Positions 8,609 to 17,038 of a stretch of DNA of 64,000 nucleotides are shown in pieces. Every line of letters begins with the position of its first letter. Positions within the stretch are counted from its first letter, which is position 1. The stretch comes from Bacillota bacterium (GTDB lineage Bacteria; Sysuimicrobiota; Sysuimicrobiia; Sysuimicrobiales; Segetimicrobiaceae): contig JAJPJJ010000094.1 of the NCBI GenBank assembly GCA_021324295.1, forward strand, positions 1 through 64,000, written 5' to 3'. Made by a program: the position numbers and the translations under genes. Under the pieces are notes generated by a model. That model had not been told where the DNA came from and did no database searches. It saw nothing but the letters and a program-made list of their open reading frames with translations.

Positions 8609-9727
8609 CTATCGCTCCAGCGGGAGCGCGATCCACCGGCGCTCGCGGAACGATCGCTCCACGGCGTTGATGACCTCCTGAACCCGCGCGCCGTCCTCGA
8701 AGTTTCCTTCGTTGCGAGCCCCTCCGTCGACGATCTCGTCGACGAAGTCCCTGATCAGGTTGGCGTAGAACAGGGAGCGCCAGGACTCACGGGGGTGACC
8801 GCCCGGCGGGTAGAACCGCGGCGGGATCTCCCGTTCCGTGAACTCGACGCGGTCGGGCGTGGCCACCTTGATCGTCTCGGCGACCCCGAACTCTTCGACC
8901 AGCCGGCAGACGATGGCGCCCGTGCTGCCGAAGAGGCGCGCCTCGATGCCCGGGTAGTTGCCGATGGTCACGTAGCTCGTCTGGATCGACCCCAGCGCTC
9001 CATTGGTGTAGTCGCCGATGAAGACATCGCCGTCGTCGATGTTCATGCGCATCATCCGGCCCGTGGCGCGGACCACGCGCTCGGGGATGAAGTTGCGCAT
9101 CGTCCCCACCACGCGCGCAAAGCCGGCGCCGACCCACCAGTGGCCGATATCGATGATGGGCGCGCCGTAGCCTTCGAGCGAGGAGACGTGCAGCACGGAC
9201 GGATCCGCGTCGGGGTCGACCTGCCGCAGGGGTGTCCGGGGATCGAGCCACTGCGAGTTCTGCTCGTAGCCGTTGAAGATGAAGGGCTGGCCGACGAACC
9301 CCTCGTCGATCAGCGACTTCGCGTACCGGACGCCGGGGCTATAACGGAAGGTGAACCCCAGTTTGGTCTTCAGGCCCTTCCGCTTCGCGAGCTCCGCGGC
9401 CCGCAGCGTGTCGCGGAAGTCGAACGCCACCGGTTTCTCGCACAGGACGTGTTTGCCGCCTTCCAGCGCCGCCCACGCCAGCTCGAAGTGCGTCCGCGAC
9501 GGCGTGACGACGTCGATCACGTCGACGTCCGCCCGCGACACGACGCTGGACCAGTCGTCCGTCCACTCTGGGATGCCGAACCGGCGGGCGTGCTCGCGCG
9601 CCAGCTCTCCCTTCACGTCGCAGACGACCACCACCCGGCACCGCGGGTCGCGCTGCCAGCCCGGGATGTGGGCGGAGCCTGCCCAGGCGCCCGCGCCGAG
9701 GACGCCGACGTGCAGTGCACGGGCCAT
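8609..9727 (-). CDS. Gfo/Idh/MocA family oxidoreductase
   Basis: A 372-residue NAD(P)-dependent dehydrogenase. The Rossmann motif is GVLGAGAWAGSAH near residues 8-20, and the family EKP motif is in GKHVLCEKPVAFD around residue 98. The C-terminal domain contains HWWVGAGFARVVG, part of the substrate-binding half. ATG at 9727 has AAGGAG about 11 bases upstream; the longer open frame to 9847 runs into the recN end and shows no homology. The stop abuts the DUF885 start directly (TAGATG). It is 40 bases downstream of recN on the same strand. With the second family member at 2210-3193 it could form a two-step redox conversion of an imported polyol or glycoside, but that is inference. Confidence 0.88.
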   Translation of the reverse strand: MARALHVGVLGAGAWAGSAHIPGWQRDPRCRVVVVCDVKGELAREHARRFGIPEWTDDWSSVVSRADVDVIDVVTPSRTHFELAWAALEGGKHVLCEKPVAFDFRDTLRAAELAKRKGLKTKLGFTFRYSPGVRYAKSLIDEGFVGQPFIFNGYEQNSQWLDPRTPLRQVDPDADPSVLHVSSLEGYGAPIIDIGHWWVGAGFARVVGTMRNFIPERVVRATGRMMRMNIDDGDVFIGDYTNGALGSIQTSYVTIGNYPGIEARLFGSTGAIVCRLVEEFGVAETIKVATPDRVEFTEREIPPRFYPPGGHPRESWRSLFYANLIRDFVDEIVDGGARNEGNFEDGARVQEVINAVERSFRERRWIALPLER

Positions 9728-9767
9728 ATGAGTGGCGGCTCCTTCTTCCCGAGGCCGCGGCACTCCT

Positions 9768-11519
9768 TCAGGCCGGTCTGCGCCGCACCGATCCCCGAGC
9801 CCGCACGGCCTCACGACCCCGGGTGTCGCAGAGGAGCTGCCGCGCATGGTCGCGGGCGGTGTCCGCGACCCGCGCCCCGCTCAGCATGCGGGCGATCTCC
9901 TCGATCCGGGACGTCCCGTCCACGCGCTCTGCCTCCGTGCGTGTGCGACCGTCCGCCACGGCCTTGCGGATCACGATGTGGTGAGCGGCCATCGCGGCGA
10001 CCTGCGGCAGGTGCGTTACGCACAGGACCTGTGACCGCTCGGCGAGCGAGGCGAGCTTCCAACCGATCGCGTAGCCGGCCCGGCCCGCTACGCCCGCGTC
10101 GACTTCGTCGAACACCATCACCGGGACCCCGGCGGATCCTGCGAGCCCGGATCGAAGCGCCAGCATGATCCGCGCGAGCTCGCCTCCAGACGCCACGCGG
10201 TGAAGCGGCCGGGGGTGTTCGCCGGGGTTGCTCGAGAGCAGGAACTCCACGCGGTCGATGCCCCGGTCGCCGACGGCGACCCGGGCGCCCTCCACCGGCA
10301 CCCCGTCCGGGTCCGCCTGCACGCTGAACGACACCTCGAATCGGGCGCCGGACATCGCGAGGTCGGCGAGGTGACGGGCCACCGTCGCCTCCAGGCGATG
10401 GGCCGCGCGGCGCCTGAGGCGCGAGAGGTGGAGCGCGGCTTGGCTGAGCTCACTCTCCACCCGCCGGAGGTCTCCGGCGATCTCGCCGCGCAGGGCGTCG
10501 GCGCGGCTGAGCGCCTCCGCTTCCGCCGCCGCCGCATGGCGATACGCCAGGACCTCTGCGAGGCCGTCACCGTACTTCCGCATCAGGGACCGCAGGGTCT
10601 CGAGCCGTCGCTCCACGTCTCCGAGGGAGTCAGACCCGGAGTCGAGCCGGTCCAGATACCGGCGGAGATCCCGGGCGCAGTCGGCGGCTTGGCCGACGAT
10701 CGCCTCCGCGGCCTCCGCGAGCGTCGACAGCGCGGGGTCCCACCCCGCGGCCTGCTTCACGAGCAACTGCGCCCGTCCGAGGGTCACGATCGCCGCGCGC
10801 TCGTCGTCCCCGTATAACGCCTCGTACGCCTCCCCGAGCGTCCGGCGGAGCCGCTCGGAGTGGGTGAGCCGCGCATGCGCCTCCAGCAGCGCGTCGAGCT
10901 CGCCCTCGCGCAGCCCGGCGGCGTCGATCTCCTCGATCTGGTAGCGCAGCAGGTCGAGCCGTCGCGCGCGATCCCTGTCCCCCTGATCGAGGTCCGCGAG
11001 CGCCCGGGACAGCGCCGCCCGTCGCCGCGCGAGCCCCGCCGTGCGGTCCCGCAGGCTCCTGAGGTCCTCGCCGCCGAAGGCGTCCAACAGGTCGAGGTGG
11101 GTGCGCGGTTCCAGGAGACGCTGGCCCTCGTGCTGGCCGTAGACCTCGACGAGCAACGCACCGATCTCGCGCAGCATCCCGACCGTCAGCGGACCGCCGT
11201 TGGCGTACGCGCGGGGCCGGCCGCCGATCTCCCGCACGAGCAGCAACGCCCCATCGTCCGTGGAGACGCCGAGCGCCTCCACCTGCTCCCGGACATCCTC
11301 GGATTCGCTCAGGTCGAACAGCGCCTCCACCCTGGCTTCCGACGCGCCCGTGCGGACGAGTTCGGCGGGCGCCCGGTGGCCGACCGCGGCGCCGAGAGCA
11401 TCGATGAGGACGGTCTTGCCGGCCCCGGTCTCGCCGGTGAGCACGTTGAGGCCGGGCCCGCATTCGATGCGGGCGTCCTCGATCGTGGCGAAGTTCCGGA
11501 CGCGCAGCTCTCTCAGCAT
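9768..11519 (-). CDS. recN: DNA repair protein RecN
   Basis: A 583-residue SMC-like ATPase acting in RecA-dependent double-strand break repair. It begins MLRELRVRNFATIEDARIE, has Walker A GETGAGKT at residues 29-36, a long coiled-coil centre rich in Arg, Glu and Leu, the signature VASGGELARIMLALRS, and Walker B VMVFDEVDAGVAG followed by LCVTHLPQVAAMA. Length is slightly above the usual 550-570. ATG at 11519 has GGGGGAG ten bases upstream. In many bacteria recN follows argR or a NAD kinase gene; here it instead heads a run of transport and catabolic genes. It is the most secure housekeeping gene in the window. Confidence 0.96.
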   Translation of the reverse strand: MLRELRVRNFATIEDARIECGPGLNVLTGETGAGKTVLIDALGAAVGHRAPAELVRTGASEARVEALFDLSESEDVREQVEALGVSTDDGALLLVREIGGRPRAYANGGPLTVGMLREIGALLVEVYGQHEGQRLLEPRTHLDLLDAFGGEDLRSLRDRTAGLARRRAALSRALADLDQGDRDRARRLDLLRYQIEEIDAAGLREGELDALLEAHARLTHSERLRRTLGEAYEALYGDDERAAIVTLGRAQLLVKQAAGWDPALSTLAEAAEAIVGQAADCARDLRRYLDRLDSGSDSLGDVERRLETLRSLMRKYGDGLAEVLAYRHAAAAEAEALSRADALRGEIAGDLRRVESELSQAALHLSRLRRRAAHRLEATVARHLADLAMSGARFEVSFSVQADPDGVPVEGARVAVGDRGIDRVEFLLSSNPGEHPRPLHRVASGGELARIMLALRSGLAGSAGVPVMVFDEVDAGVAGRAGYAIGWKLASLAERSQVLCVTHLPQVAAMAAHHIVIRKAVADGRTRTEAERVDGTSRIEEIARMLSGARVADTARDHARQLLCDTRGREAVRARGSVRRRPA

Positions 11520-11600
11520 GGCGTCGTCGCTCCCCCGCGCGATGCCGGTCGGACACGAGTCAGGGCTGCCCGACCGGAAGCGGCGCGCACCCTGGTCCCT

Positions 11601-11606
11601 AGTATA
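11601..11606 (-). promoter_or_regulatory. possible -10 element for recN
   Basis: On the minus strand this hexamer reads TATACT, close to the TATAAT consensus, about 82 bases upstream of the recN start. The matching -35 region is weak. The nearby stretch 11609-11618 (AACATACGTT) resembles half of the palindrome at 11685-11699, so the GntR regulator might also touch this side of the divergent promoter region. Weak evidence, position-based. Confidence 0.3.
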
Positions 11607-11684
11607 GCAAACATACGTTCGATATGAGAGGGCGCCAGAGCAGGTCGTGCGAGGAGGAGTCCTTGCGGCGCTCGTTAATTAGAC

Positions 11685-11699
11685 AGTATACGTTATACT
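11685..11699. promoter_or_regulatory. inverted repeat, candidate operator of the adjacent GntR/FCD regulator
   Basis: AGTATA-CGT-TATACT is a perfect inverted repeat with 6-base arms, only 21 bases upstream of the GTG start of the regulator at 11721. GntR/FCD regulators commonly bind short AT-rich palindromes with a GTATAC-like core near their own start, so autoregulation is likely. The right arm, TATACT, also resembles a -10 hexamer, so a bound dimer would block polymerase. It is an AT-rich island in otherwise GC-rich DNA, which strengthens the call. Confidence 0.6.
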
Positions 11700-11720
11700 C
11701 ACCGCCGGCGGGATTGTTGC

Positions 11721-12458
11721 GTGAAGAGTTTCGACACGAGAACCCTGAGCCAGCGCGTCTACAGCCACCTGACGAGCGAGATCCTGTCGAACCGCCTCGC
11801 CCCCGGAACGCATCTCCACGAGGCCGCCATTGCGGCCTCCCTGAACATCAGCCGCGTGCCAGTGCGGGAGGCCCTTCGCCTGCTGGCGGCGGAGGGACTG
11901 GTCACGATCATGCCTCGTCGTGGCGCCGTCGTGAAGGCCTTGTCCCCCCAGGAGTTCCTGGCGGCGTACCAGGTGCGCGAGGTGCTGGAGGCGCTGGCGA
12001 TCCGCCTCGCCGTGCCGCGGATGAGCGCGGAGGACCTCCGTACCCTGCGGGCCCTGCATCGGCAGATGGTGGAGTTTGCCGAGCGGGACGATGTCGACCG
12101 ATACTTCCGGGCCAACGCCGCCTTTCACGGGTTGCTGATCGAGCGGTCAGGGAACCGCCATCTTCAGGACATCTATCACCGATTGATGAACCAGACGCGC
12201 CGCTACCGGATGCGGTCCCTCTATCTCCGCGGCGGGCTCCGGCGGTCGCTGTCCGAGCACGCGGCGATCTTGGAGGCGGTTGAGCGGCGTGACGCCGAAG
12301 CCGCGGCGCGACTGCTGGGTGAGCACATCCAGGTGCCACAGCGGATCCTGCAAGCCTCTCGGGGCGTGGAGTTGATCGAGGCAATCCCGAGCCGAAGCGG
12401 AGAGCGCGACCGGGCGGACCAGACATCTGCCGCGCCGCCTGAGAGGCTCCGAGGATGA
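11721..12458 (+). CDS. GntR family regulator, FCD domain
   Basis: A 245-residue transcription factor. A winged helix-turn-helix occupies about residues 8-72, with ISRVPVREALRLLAAEGLV as the GntR recognition signature. An all-helical FCD effector domain spans about 85-215. Candidate metal-binding histidines of the FCD pocket are His136, His180 and His202. Such proteins sense small organic acids or metabolites and usually repress their own catabolic operon. GTG at 11721 lies directly behind a palindrome at 11685-11699. The end overlaps the next start by four bases (ATGA), making it the first gene of the 11721-23042 operon and probably its regulator. The final 20 residues look unstructured. Confidence 0.92.
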   Translation: MKSFDTRTLSQRVYSHLTSEILSNRLAPGTHLHEAAIAASLNISRVPVREALRLLAAEGLVTIMPRRGAVVKALSPQEFLAAYQVREVLEALAIRLAVPRMSAEDLRTLRALHRQMVEFAERDDVDRYFRANAAFHGLLIERSGNRHLQDIYHRLMNQTRRYRMRSLYLRGGLRRSLSEHAAILEAVERRDAEAAARLLGEHIQVPQRILQASRGVELIEAIPSRSGERDRADQTSAAPPERLRG

Positions 12459-13486
12459 CGTCGCCTCTCCGCTTCGGAGTCAACCTGAACAACAGGGAAC
12501 CCCTGCTCGCTTCGGACTACGACGTGCACGATCTGCTGGATCTCTCAGCGGCCGCGGAGGAGGCGGGGTTCGACTCCGTGTGGGTCGGTGACAGCCTCTT
12601 CTCCAAGCCCCGGTACGAGCCCCTCAGCCTTCTGGCGGCGGTCTCTCAGAGGACGCGCAAGGTCGGCCTGGGCACCGCATGCCTCGTCACGGCAACCCGA
12701 AATCCGCTGTACCTCGCCCTGGAGTGGGCCACGGTCGACGTGATCTCCAGGGGACGCACAATCCTCGGGGCGTGCATGGGGAATCCGGAAGAGGGCGTCC
12801 GCCGAGAGTACCAGGCGGTGGGGCTTGACTACACAAGGCGGGCGGAGATCTTCGAAGAGGGACTCCAGATCTTGCGGACGCTGTGGAGCGAGGGACGCGT
12901 GAGCTTCCACGGCCGGTTCTTCCGGTACGACGACATCAGCTTCTCTTCCGGTGTGGAGAGGGCCCCTCTCATGCCGGTCCAGCAGCCTCCGCCGATCTGG
13001 ATCGTCAGCAACCCTCGGTTGATGCGTGGCGTCCAGGAACGGACCGTCAGTCGCGTGATCGACCGCGCGGCGACGCGCATCGTGCGGTACGGAGACGGGT
13101 GGATGACCTGCTGCCGCGCGCGGCATCCCGAGGAGCTGACGGCGCAACTGGGACGCATTCATGATGCGGCCCGCGCGCTCGGCCGCGACCCGTTGTCCTT
13201 GACGGTCGCCTACCAGGTGACCATGAACATCGCTGACAGCGAAGCGGAGGCGCGGCGCGGGATCGGCGAGTACATCGCCCAGTACTACCCGGAGTTGAGC
13301 AAGGCCGTGGATCTCGACGAGTGGGGACCGGTGGGGACCCCCGACCAGATCGCGGCGTGGATCTCGCGGTTCGCCGACGCCGGCGTGACCTGCTTCATTT
13401 GCCGGTTCGGAGCGCTCGAGCAGTTCAGACAGGTGACCCGGTTCGCCCAGGAGGTGCTGCCCAGGTTCAAACCGCCGGTGACGTGA
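12455..13486 (+). CDS. LLM class flavin-dependent oxidoreductase (luciferase-like)
   Basis: A 343-residue TIM-barrel flavoprotein of the bacterial luciferase-like family, which uses FMN or F420 for monooxygenation or hydride transfer. It begins LRFGVNLNNREPL, and shows EEAGFDSVWVGDSL, GLGTACLVTATRNP, and RYGDGWMTCCR near residue 210, all family-typical. ATG at 12455 overlaps the regulator stop and has GAGG upstream. In catabolic clusters these enzymes hydroxylate or open heterocyclic rings (RutA on uracil is a well-known example). Here it sits next to an M29/NicX-like metalloenzyme and a molybdenum hydroxylase, which supports a ring-oxidation role by context. The cofactor (FMN or F420) cannot be decided. 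Confidence 0.9.
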   Translation: MTSPLRFGVNLNNREPLLASDYDVHDLLDLSAAAEEAGFDSVWVGDSLFSKPRYEPLSLLAAVSQRTRKVGLGTACLVTATRNPLYLALEWATVDVISRGRTILGACMGNPEEGVRREYQAVGLDYTRRAEIFEEGLQILRTLWSEGRVSFHGRFFRYDDISFSSGVERAPLMPVQQPPPIWIVSNPRLMRGVQERTVSRVIDRAATRIVRYGDGWMTCCRARHPEELTAQLGRIHDAARALGRDPLSLTVAYQVTMNIADSEAEARRGIGEYIAQYYPELSKAVDLDEWGPVGTPDQIAAWISRFADAGVTCFICRFGALEQFRQVTRFAQEVLPRFKPPVT

Positions 13487-13536
13487 ATCAGCGGGGATGT
13501 CCGGCGGCAGCATTGGTGCGAGAGGGGGACGGCCCT

Positions 13537-14541
13537 ATGGAGCTAGCAGGCGCGCTTCGCCGTGATGCGGAGTTGATCGTTGACACGTGCATGTCGGTGG
13601 TCTCCGGCGACGTGGTAACCATCGTCACCGATGATGCCCACGCGCGGGAGGCTGACGCCCTCGCGGCCGTCGCGCTGGAACGCGGCGCCTTTCCGGTGGT
13701 GATGAACAATGAGGCCCAGGTGCGGCGCGCCCTCAAGGACACCCGCTTTCCGATGGCACCCCCGCGCAATCTGCACCAGGCGATGGTGAACTCCGACGAG
13801 ATCATCATCATCACCAACCTCGAGTGGGCGAACCGATTTGCCCACGTATCGGCGGTCAAGGAATCGTGCGCGCACAATGCGCGAATAGCCTCGGTGGAAG
13901 AGGGGATGGGTACCTGGGATCTGACGGAAGACGATATCCAGGCGGCGACGCAGCGGGCCCGGGACGCCATCAGGATGCTCCAGGGCGCGACGCGGTGCCG
14001 GGTGACGTCGCCCGCGGGGACGGACGTGACTGTGTCGATCGAGGGGCGCCCGGCGCTCGAGGTGACGCCGATCAAGGAACGAGGCCAGATGATGGGTCCC
14101 GTTCCGATGTGGGCGGAGGTCGCCTTTGCCGCGGTGGAGGACCAGACCAACGGGCGCATCGTCGTGGACGGGGTGATGCTCGGGATCGGGCTGCCGGGCC
14201 AGGTGACCACGCCGATTCGATGGACGCTGGACGGCGGCCGGGTCGTCGCCGTCGAGGGCGGATCCGAAGCGCAACGGCTGCGAGAGGTCATCCGTGGGGT
14301 CGAGAACGCGGACGTGATCGGGGAGTTCGCCTTCGGCACCAGCACGAAGTCGCCGTTCGGGTCCCCGTCGGAGAAAGGACGCCTCGGCACCGTCCACTTC
14401 GCTCTGGGAGACAACCACAACGCCTATCCCGGCGGGAAGAACGTTTGCCCGCTGCACCTCGACGGCGTGTGCCTCAACGCCACGCTGCAGATCCTCGACA
14501 CGGGCGCCTATATCCTGAAGGACGGCCGATGGGCGCTATGA
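13537..14541 (+). CDS. M29 aminopeptidase / 2,5-dihydroxypyridine dioxygenase (NicX)-like metalloenzyme
   Basis: A 334-residue protein of the family that includes M29 aminopeptidases (AmpS, PepS) and the ring-cleaving NicX dioxygenase. Plausible metal ligands are Glu263 (GEFAFG), His287 (GTVHFALG), His307 and Asp309 (the HxD pair in PLHLDG). It is shorter than typical M29 peptidases of about 400 residues and nearer to NicX in size. ATG at 13537 is preceded by AGAGGGGGA. Context favours a catabolic ring-opening enzyme over a peptidase: neighbours are a flavin oxidoreductase, a cupin and a Mo hydroxylase. The stop overlaps the cupin start (ATGA). Family good, activity open. Confidence 0.75.
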   Translation: MELAGALRRDAELIVDTCMSVVSGDVVTIVTDDAHAREADALAAVALERGAFPVVMNNEAQVRRALKDTRFPMAPPRNLHQAMVNSDEIIIITNLEWANRFAHVSAVKESCAHNARIASVEEGMGTWDLTEDDIQAATQRARDAIRMLQGATRCRVTSPAGTDVTVSIEGRPALEVTPIKERGQMMGPVPMWAEVAFAAVEDQTNGRIVVDGVMLGIGLPGQVTTPIRWTLDGGRVVAVEGGSEAQRLREVIRGVENADVIGEFAFGTSTKSPFGSPSEKGRLGTVHFALGDNHNAYPGGKNVCPLHLDGVCLNATLQILDTGAYILKDGRWAL

Positions 14542-14900
14542 CGGGCGTCCGCGTGCTATCGTTGATGAGCGCGCAGAAAGTTGATCTGCCGGGGGGTAGC
14601 TGGAGCCGGATGGTGATCGCCGCATCGACGGTCGGGGAGACCCGGGCCGCGTTGGGCTACTCGGTGTTCCGCCCGCACACGGTGACCGCGTCGGTCTCCC
14701 ACGAGGTCGAGGAAGTCGCGTTCGTCGTCGACGGCCGGGGTGAGCTCCGCCTGGAGGACGGTGCGGCCCCCTTCGGGCCGGGCGACGCCCTGTTCATCCC
14801 GCCGAACACGTGGCATGCGGTCGCGAACACCGGTGAGGCGGATGTGGTCATGGTCTTCGCGTTTCCCCATCCCGACTACCCTCCGACGAAGAGGCGCTAG
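14538..14900 (+). CDS. small cupin-domain protein
   Basis: About 120 residues forming a single cupin barrel. The first motif is SHEVEEVAFVVDGRGEL and the second is FGPGDALFIPPNTWHAVANTG. His of SHEVEE, Glu two to three positions later and His of NTWHAV could bind a metal; the usual second His of the HxH pair is absent. ATG at 14538 overlaps the stop of the previous gene by four bases; an ATG at 14529 is possible. Single-domain cupins in such clusters are isomerases, dioxygenases or ligand binders. It probably handles a ring-cleavage product, but nothing in the sequence identifies the reaction. Confidence 0.82.
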   Translation: MTGVRVLSLMSAQKVDLPGGSWSRMVIAASTVGETRAALGYSVFRPHTVTASVSHEVEEVAFVVDGRGELRLEDGAAPFGPGDALFIPPNTWHAVANTGEADVVMVFAFPHPDYPPTKRR

Positions 14901-14906
14901 CATTCG

Positions 14907-15647
14907 ATGGGGTCGAGCGACGACCCGCGGGTCCAGGTCGCCTGGGCGTGCCGGATCCTGGCGCTGGAGGGACACGGCGACCTGACGCTCGGCCATGTGA
15001 GCGCCCGCGCGGAGGACCGCGTTCACGTCCACATGAAGCGCAAGGGGCTGGGCCTGGACGAGGTGACGCCCGATGACGTGATCACGATCGATCTCGACGG
15101 CCGCAAGGTGGCCGGCGACGGGCAGATCCATCTCGAGGCGCCGTTGCACACCGAGGTCTACCGAGCCCGGCCGGACGTCGGAGCGATCATCCACACCCAT
15201 CCCCCGTACGGCACAGCCTTCGGGGCGGTCGACGCGCGCTTGCTGTTTCTATCACACGACGCGCTGCTCTTCCCCGAGGGCGTCGGCTTCTTCGAAGAGA
15301 CGGCCGATCTCGTGATGTCGCCCGAGGCCGGGGCGGCCATCGCCCAGGCGCTCGAGGATCGGCGCGCGCTGTTCCTGCGCAATCATGGGGTGCTGGTGGT
15401 GGGCAAGGACGTACGCTGGGCGGTTCTGGGTGCGGTGACCCTCGAGCGGGCGATTCGTCTCCAGGCGCTCGCCGGCTCGCTGGGGCGGGTCCGGCCCATC
15501 CCCGATCGCGCGGTGACGCCCCTCCACGCCTCGAAGTACCGAGATGAATTCCTGGACGAGTACTGGGCGTACTGGCTGCGGCGGCTTCGGCGGCGAGGCC
15601 TGGACGGGGGGATGCCTGGCGCCCGCCGTCCCGGCAGGCGGCGGTGA
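14907..15647 (+). CDS. class II aldolase/adducin family protein
   Basis: A 246-residue zinc-dependent aldolase/epimerase/decarboxylase family member (fuculose-phosphate aldolase, ribulose-phosphate epimerase and related enzymes). Zinc ligands fit His96 and His98 (IIHTHPP) and His160 (RNHGVLVVG); Glu83 (HTEVYRARP) is the usual catalytic acid. The conserved SARAEDRVHVHMK and VTPDDVITIDLDG segments are present. The start at 14907 is seven bases after the cupin stop. In aromatic and heterocycle pathways members act on hydroxy-oxo acids or decarboxylate; here the role is likely cleavage or decarboxylation of an intermediate. The last 25 residues are Arg-rich and atypical. Confidence 0.88.
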   Translation: MGSSDDPRVQVAWACRILALEGHGDLTLGHVSARAEDRVHVHMKRKGLGLDEVTPDDVITIDLDGRKVAGDGQIHLEAPLHTEVYRARPDVGAIIHTHPPYGTAFGAVDARLLFLSHDALLFPEGVGFFEETADLVMSPEAGAAIAQALEDRRALFLRNHGVLVVGKDVRWAVLGAVTLERAIRLQALAGSLGRVRPIPDRAVTPLHASKYRDEFLDEYWAYWLRRLRRRGLDGGMPGARRPGRRR

Positions 15648-15651
15648 CGGG

Positions 15652-16518
15652 ATGCTTCGTCCCTTCGAGATCCACGAGCCGACCAGCATCGCAGAGGCCA
15701 GCCGTCTGCTCGCCGACCATGGCGAGGATGCTGCGGTGTATGCCGGGGGGACGGAACTGATTCTCGTCATGAAGGAAGGGCTCGCGCATTTCCGTCATCT
15801 CGTGGACATCAAGACGATCCCTGGCCTCGAGACCATCGCTTACGATGGTGCGGTCCTCCGGCTCGGCGCGCTGGCCACGCACCGCGCAATCGAGCGGTCC
15901 GCGGTGGTCGGCCGGCATGCTCCCCTTCTGGCCTCCGTGGCCTCCCAGGTCGCGAACCCCCGCGTTCGGAACGTGGGCACCCTGGGCGGCAACCTCTGCT
16001 TCGCCGAACCTCACAGCGATCTCGGTACCCTCTGCGTGGCCTGGGACGCCGTCATCGTCCTGGCGCGGGATGGCGAGGAGAGGAGCGTGCCCGCCGACCG
16101 GTTCTTCACCGGTGTCTTGGAGACGGTCCGCGAACCGGACGAGGTGCTCGTTCGGGTGGAGCTGCGTCCTTTCGGGCCCGGGACAGGAGGGGCGTATCAG
16201 CGCTTTGCGATGCATGAGCGGCCGACCGCGGGCGTCGCCGCCGTGGTCGCGACACGTGGCGGCGTCATTCAGCACGGGCGCATCGCCATCGGCAGCGTCG
16301 GCCCGATGCCGGTGCGTGCGAGCGAGGCGGAGGCGATGCTGGCGGGGGCGCCGCTGCGCGACGAGGCCCTTCGCGAGGCCGCGAAGGCGGTCGGCCGGCA
16401 CGCCGAGGTCATGGACGACCTCTACGGCTCCGCCGCCTACAAACGCCATGTGTTGACGGTGCTGGCGGCCAGGGCTCTGCGCGAAGCGGTCGCGTGCGCT
16501 CGCGAGGAGGACGCCTGA
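15652..16518 (+). CDS. molybdenum hydroxylase medium subunit, FAD-binding (CoxM/CutM type)
   Basis: A 288-residue FAD-binding subunit of the xanthine dehydrogenase/CO dehydrogenase family. FAD motifs are AGGTEL at residues 31-36 and TLGGNLCFAEP around 113-123. It accepts electrons from the [2Fe-2S] subunit. The medium-small-large order that follows is the classical coxMSL order. ATG at 15652 begins the family homology and is only four bases after the aldolase stop. The end overlaps the next start by one base (TGATG). Signal peptides are absent, as expected for this cytoplasmic complex. Confidence 0.93.
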   Translation: MLRPFEIHEPTSIAEASRLLADHGEDAAVYAGGTELILVMKEGLAHFRHLVDIKTIPGLETIAYDGAVLRLGALATHRAIERSAVVGRHAPLLASVASQVANPRVRNVGTLGGNLCFAEPHSDLGTLCVAWDAVIVLARDGEERSVPADRFFTGVLETVREPDEVLVRVELRPFGPGTGGAYQRFAMHERPTAGVAAVVATRGGVIQHGRIAIGSVGPMPVRASEAEAMLAGAPLRDEALREAAKAVGRHAEVMDDLYGSAAYKRHVLTVLAARALREAVACAREEDA

Positions 16519-17033
16519 TGGCCCCCCAGGGGGGCGAGGTCGCCCCGCGGAGGGAGCTGGCCCTGATCGTGAACGGCCGCCCTGCGGTGGCGCGCATCGA
16601 GCCGCGCGAGCTGCTCCTGGATTTCCTCCGCAACCGTCTGGGCCTCACCGGGGCGAAACGGTCGTGCGATGTCCAGGTCTGCGGCGCATGCACGGTGCTC
16701 GTCGACGACCGGCCGGTGAGCGCTTGCTGCTTCCTGGCGTACGAGGCGCGGGGCCGGCAGGTGACGACGATCGAAGGGCTGGCCGAGGCCGGGCACCTCC
16801 ACCCGCTTCAGGAGGCCTTCATCGAGCACGGGGCCATCCAGTGCGGGTTTTGTACCCCCGGGATGATCCTGACGGCCCTCACGCTCCTGCGGGAGGTCCC
16901 CACGCCCAGCCCGGACCAGGTCCGCACCTATCTGAAGGGCAGTCTCTGTCGGTGCACCGGCTACTGGAAGATCATCGACGCCGTCGTCGACGCGGGCCGG
17001 CGGATGGCCCGCGCTGAGGCGGCGCGGAGGTAA
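16518..17033 (+). CDS. molybdenum hydroxylase small subunit, 2x[2Fe-2S] (CoxS type)
   Basis: A 171-residue iron-sulfur subunit. The plant-type [2Fe-2S] cluster has Cys50, Cys55, Cys58 and Cys70; the second, helical cluster has Cys109, Cys112, Cys144 and Cys146 (CGFC and CRC motifs). All eight cysteines are intact. ATG at 16518 shares its A with the stop of the FAD subunit, and GAGGAGGA lies just upstream, so the three subunits are made together. It relays electrons from the molybdopterin site to FAD. Confidence 0.95.
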   Translation: MAPQGGEVAPRRELALIVNGRPAVARIEPRELLLDFLRNRLGLTGAKRSCDVQVCGACTVLVDDRPVSACCFLAYEARGRQVTTIEGLAEAGHLHPLQEAFIEHGAIQCGFCTPGMILTALTLLREVPTPSPDQVRTYLKGSLCRCTGYWKIIDAVVDAGRRMARAEAARR

Positions 17034-17038
17034 CGGCG

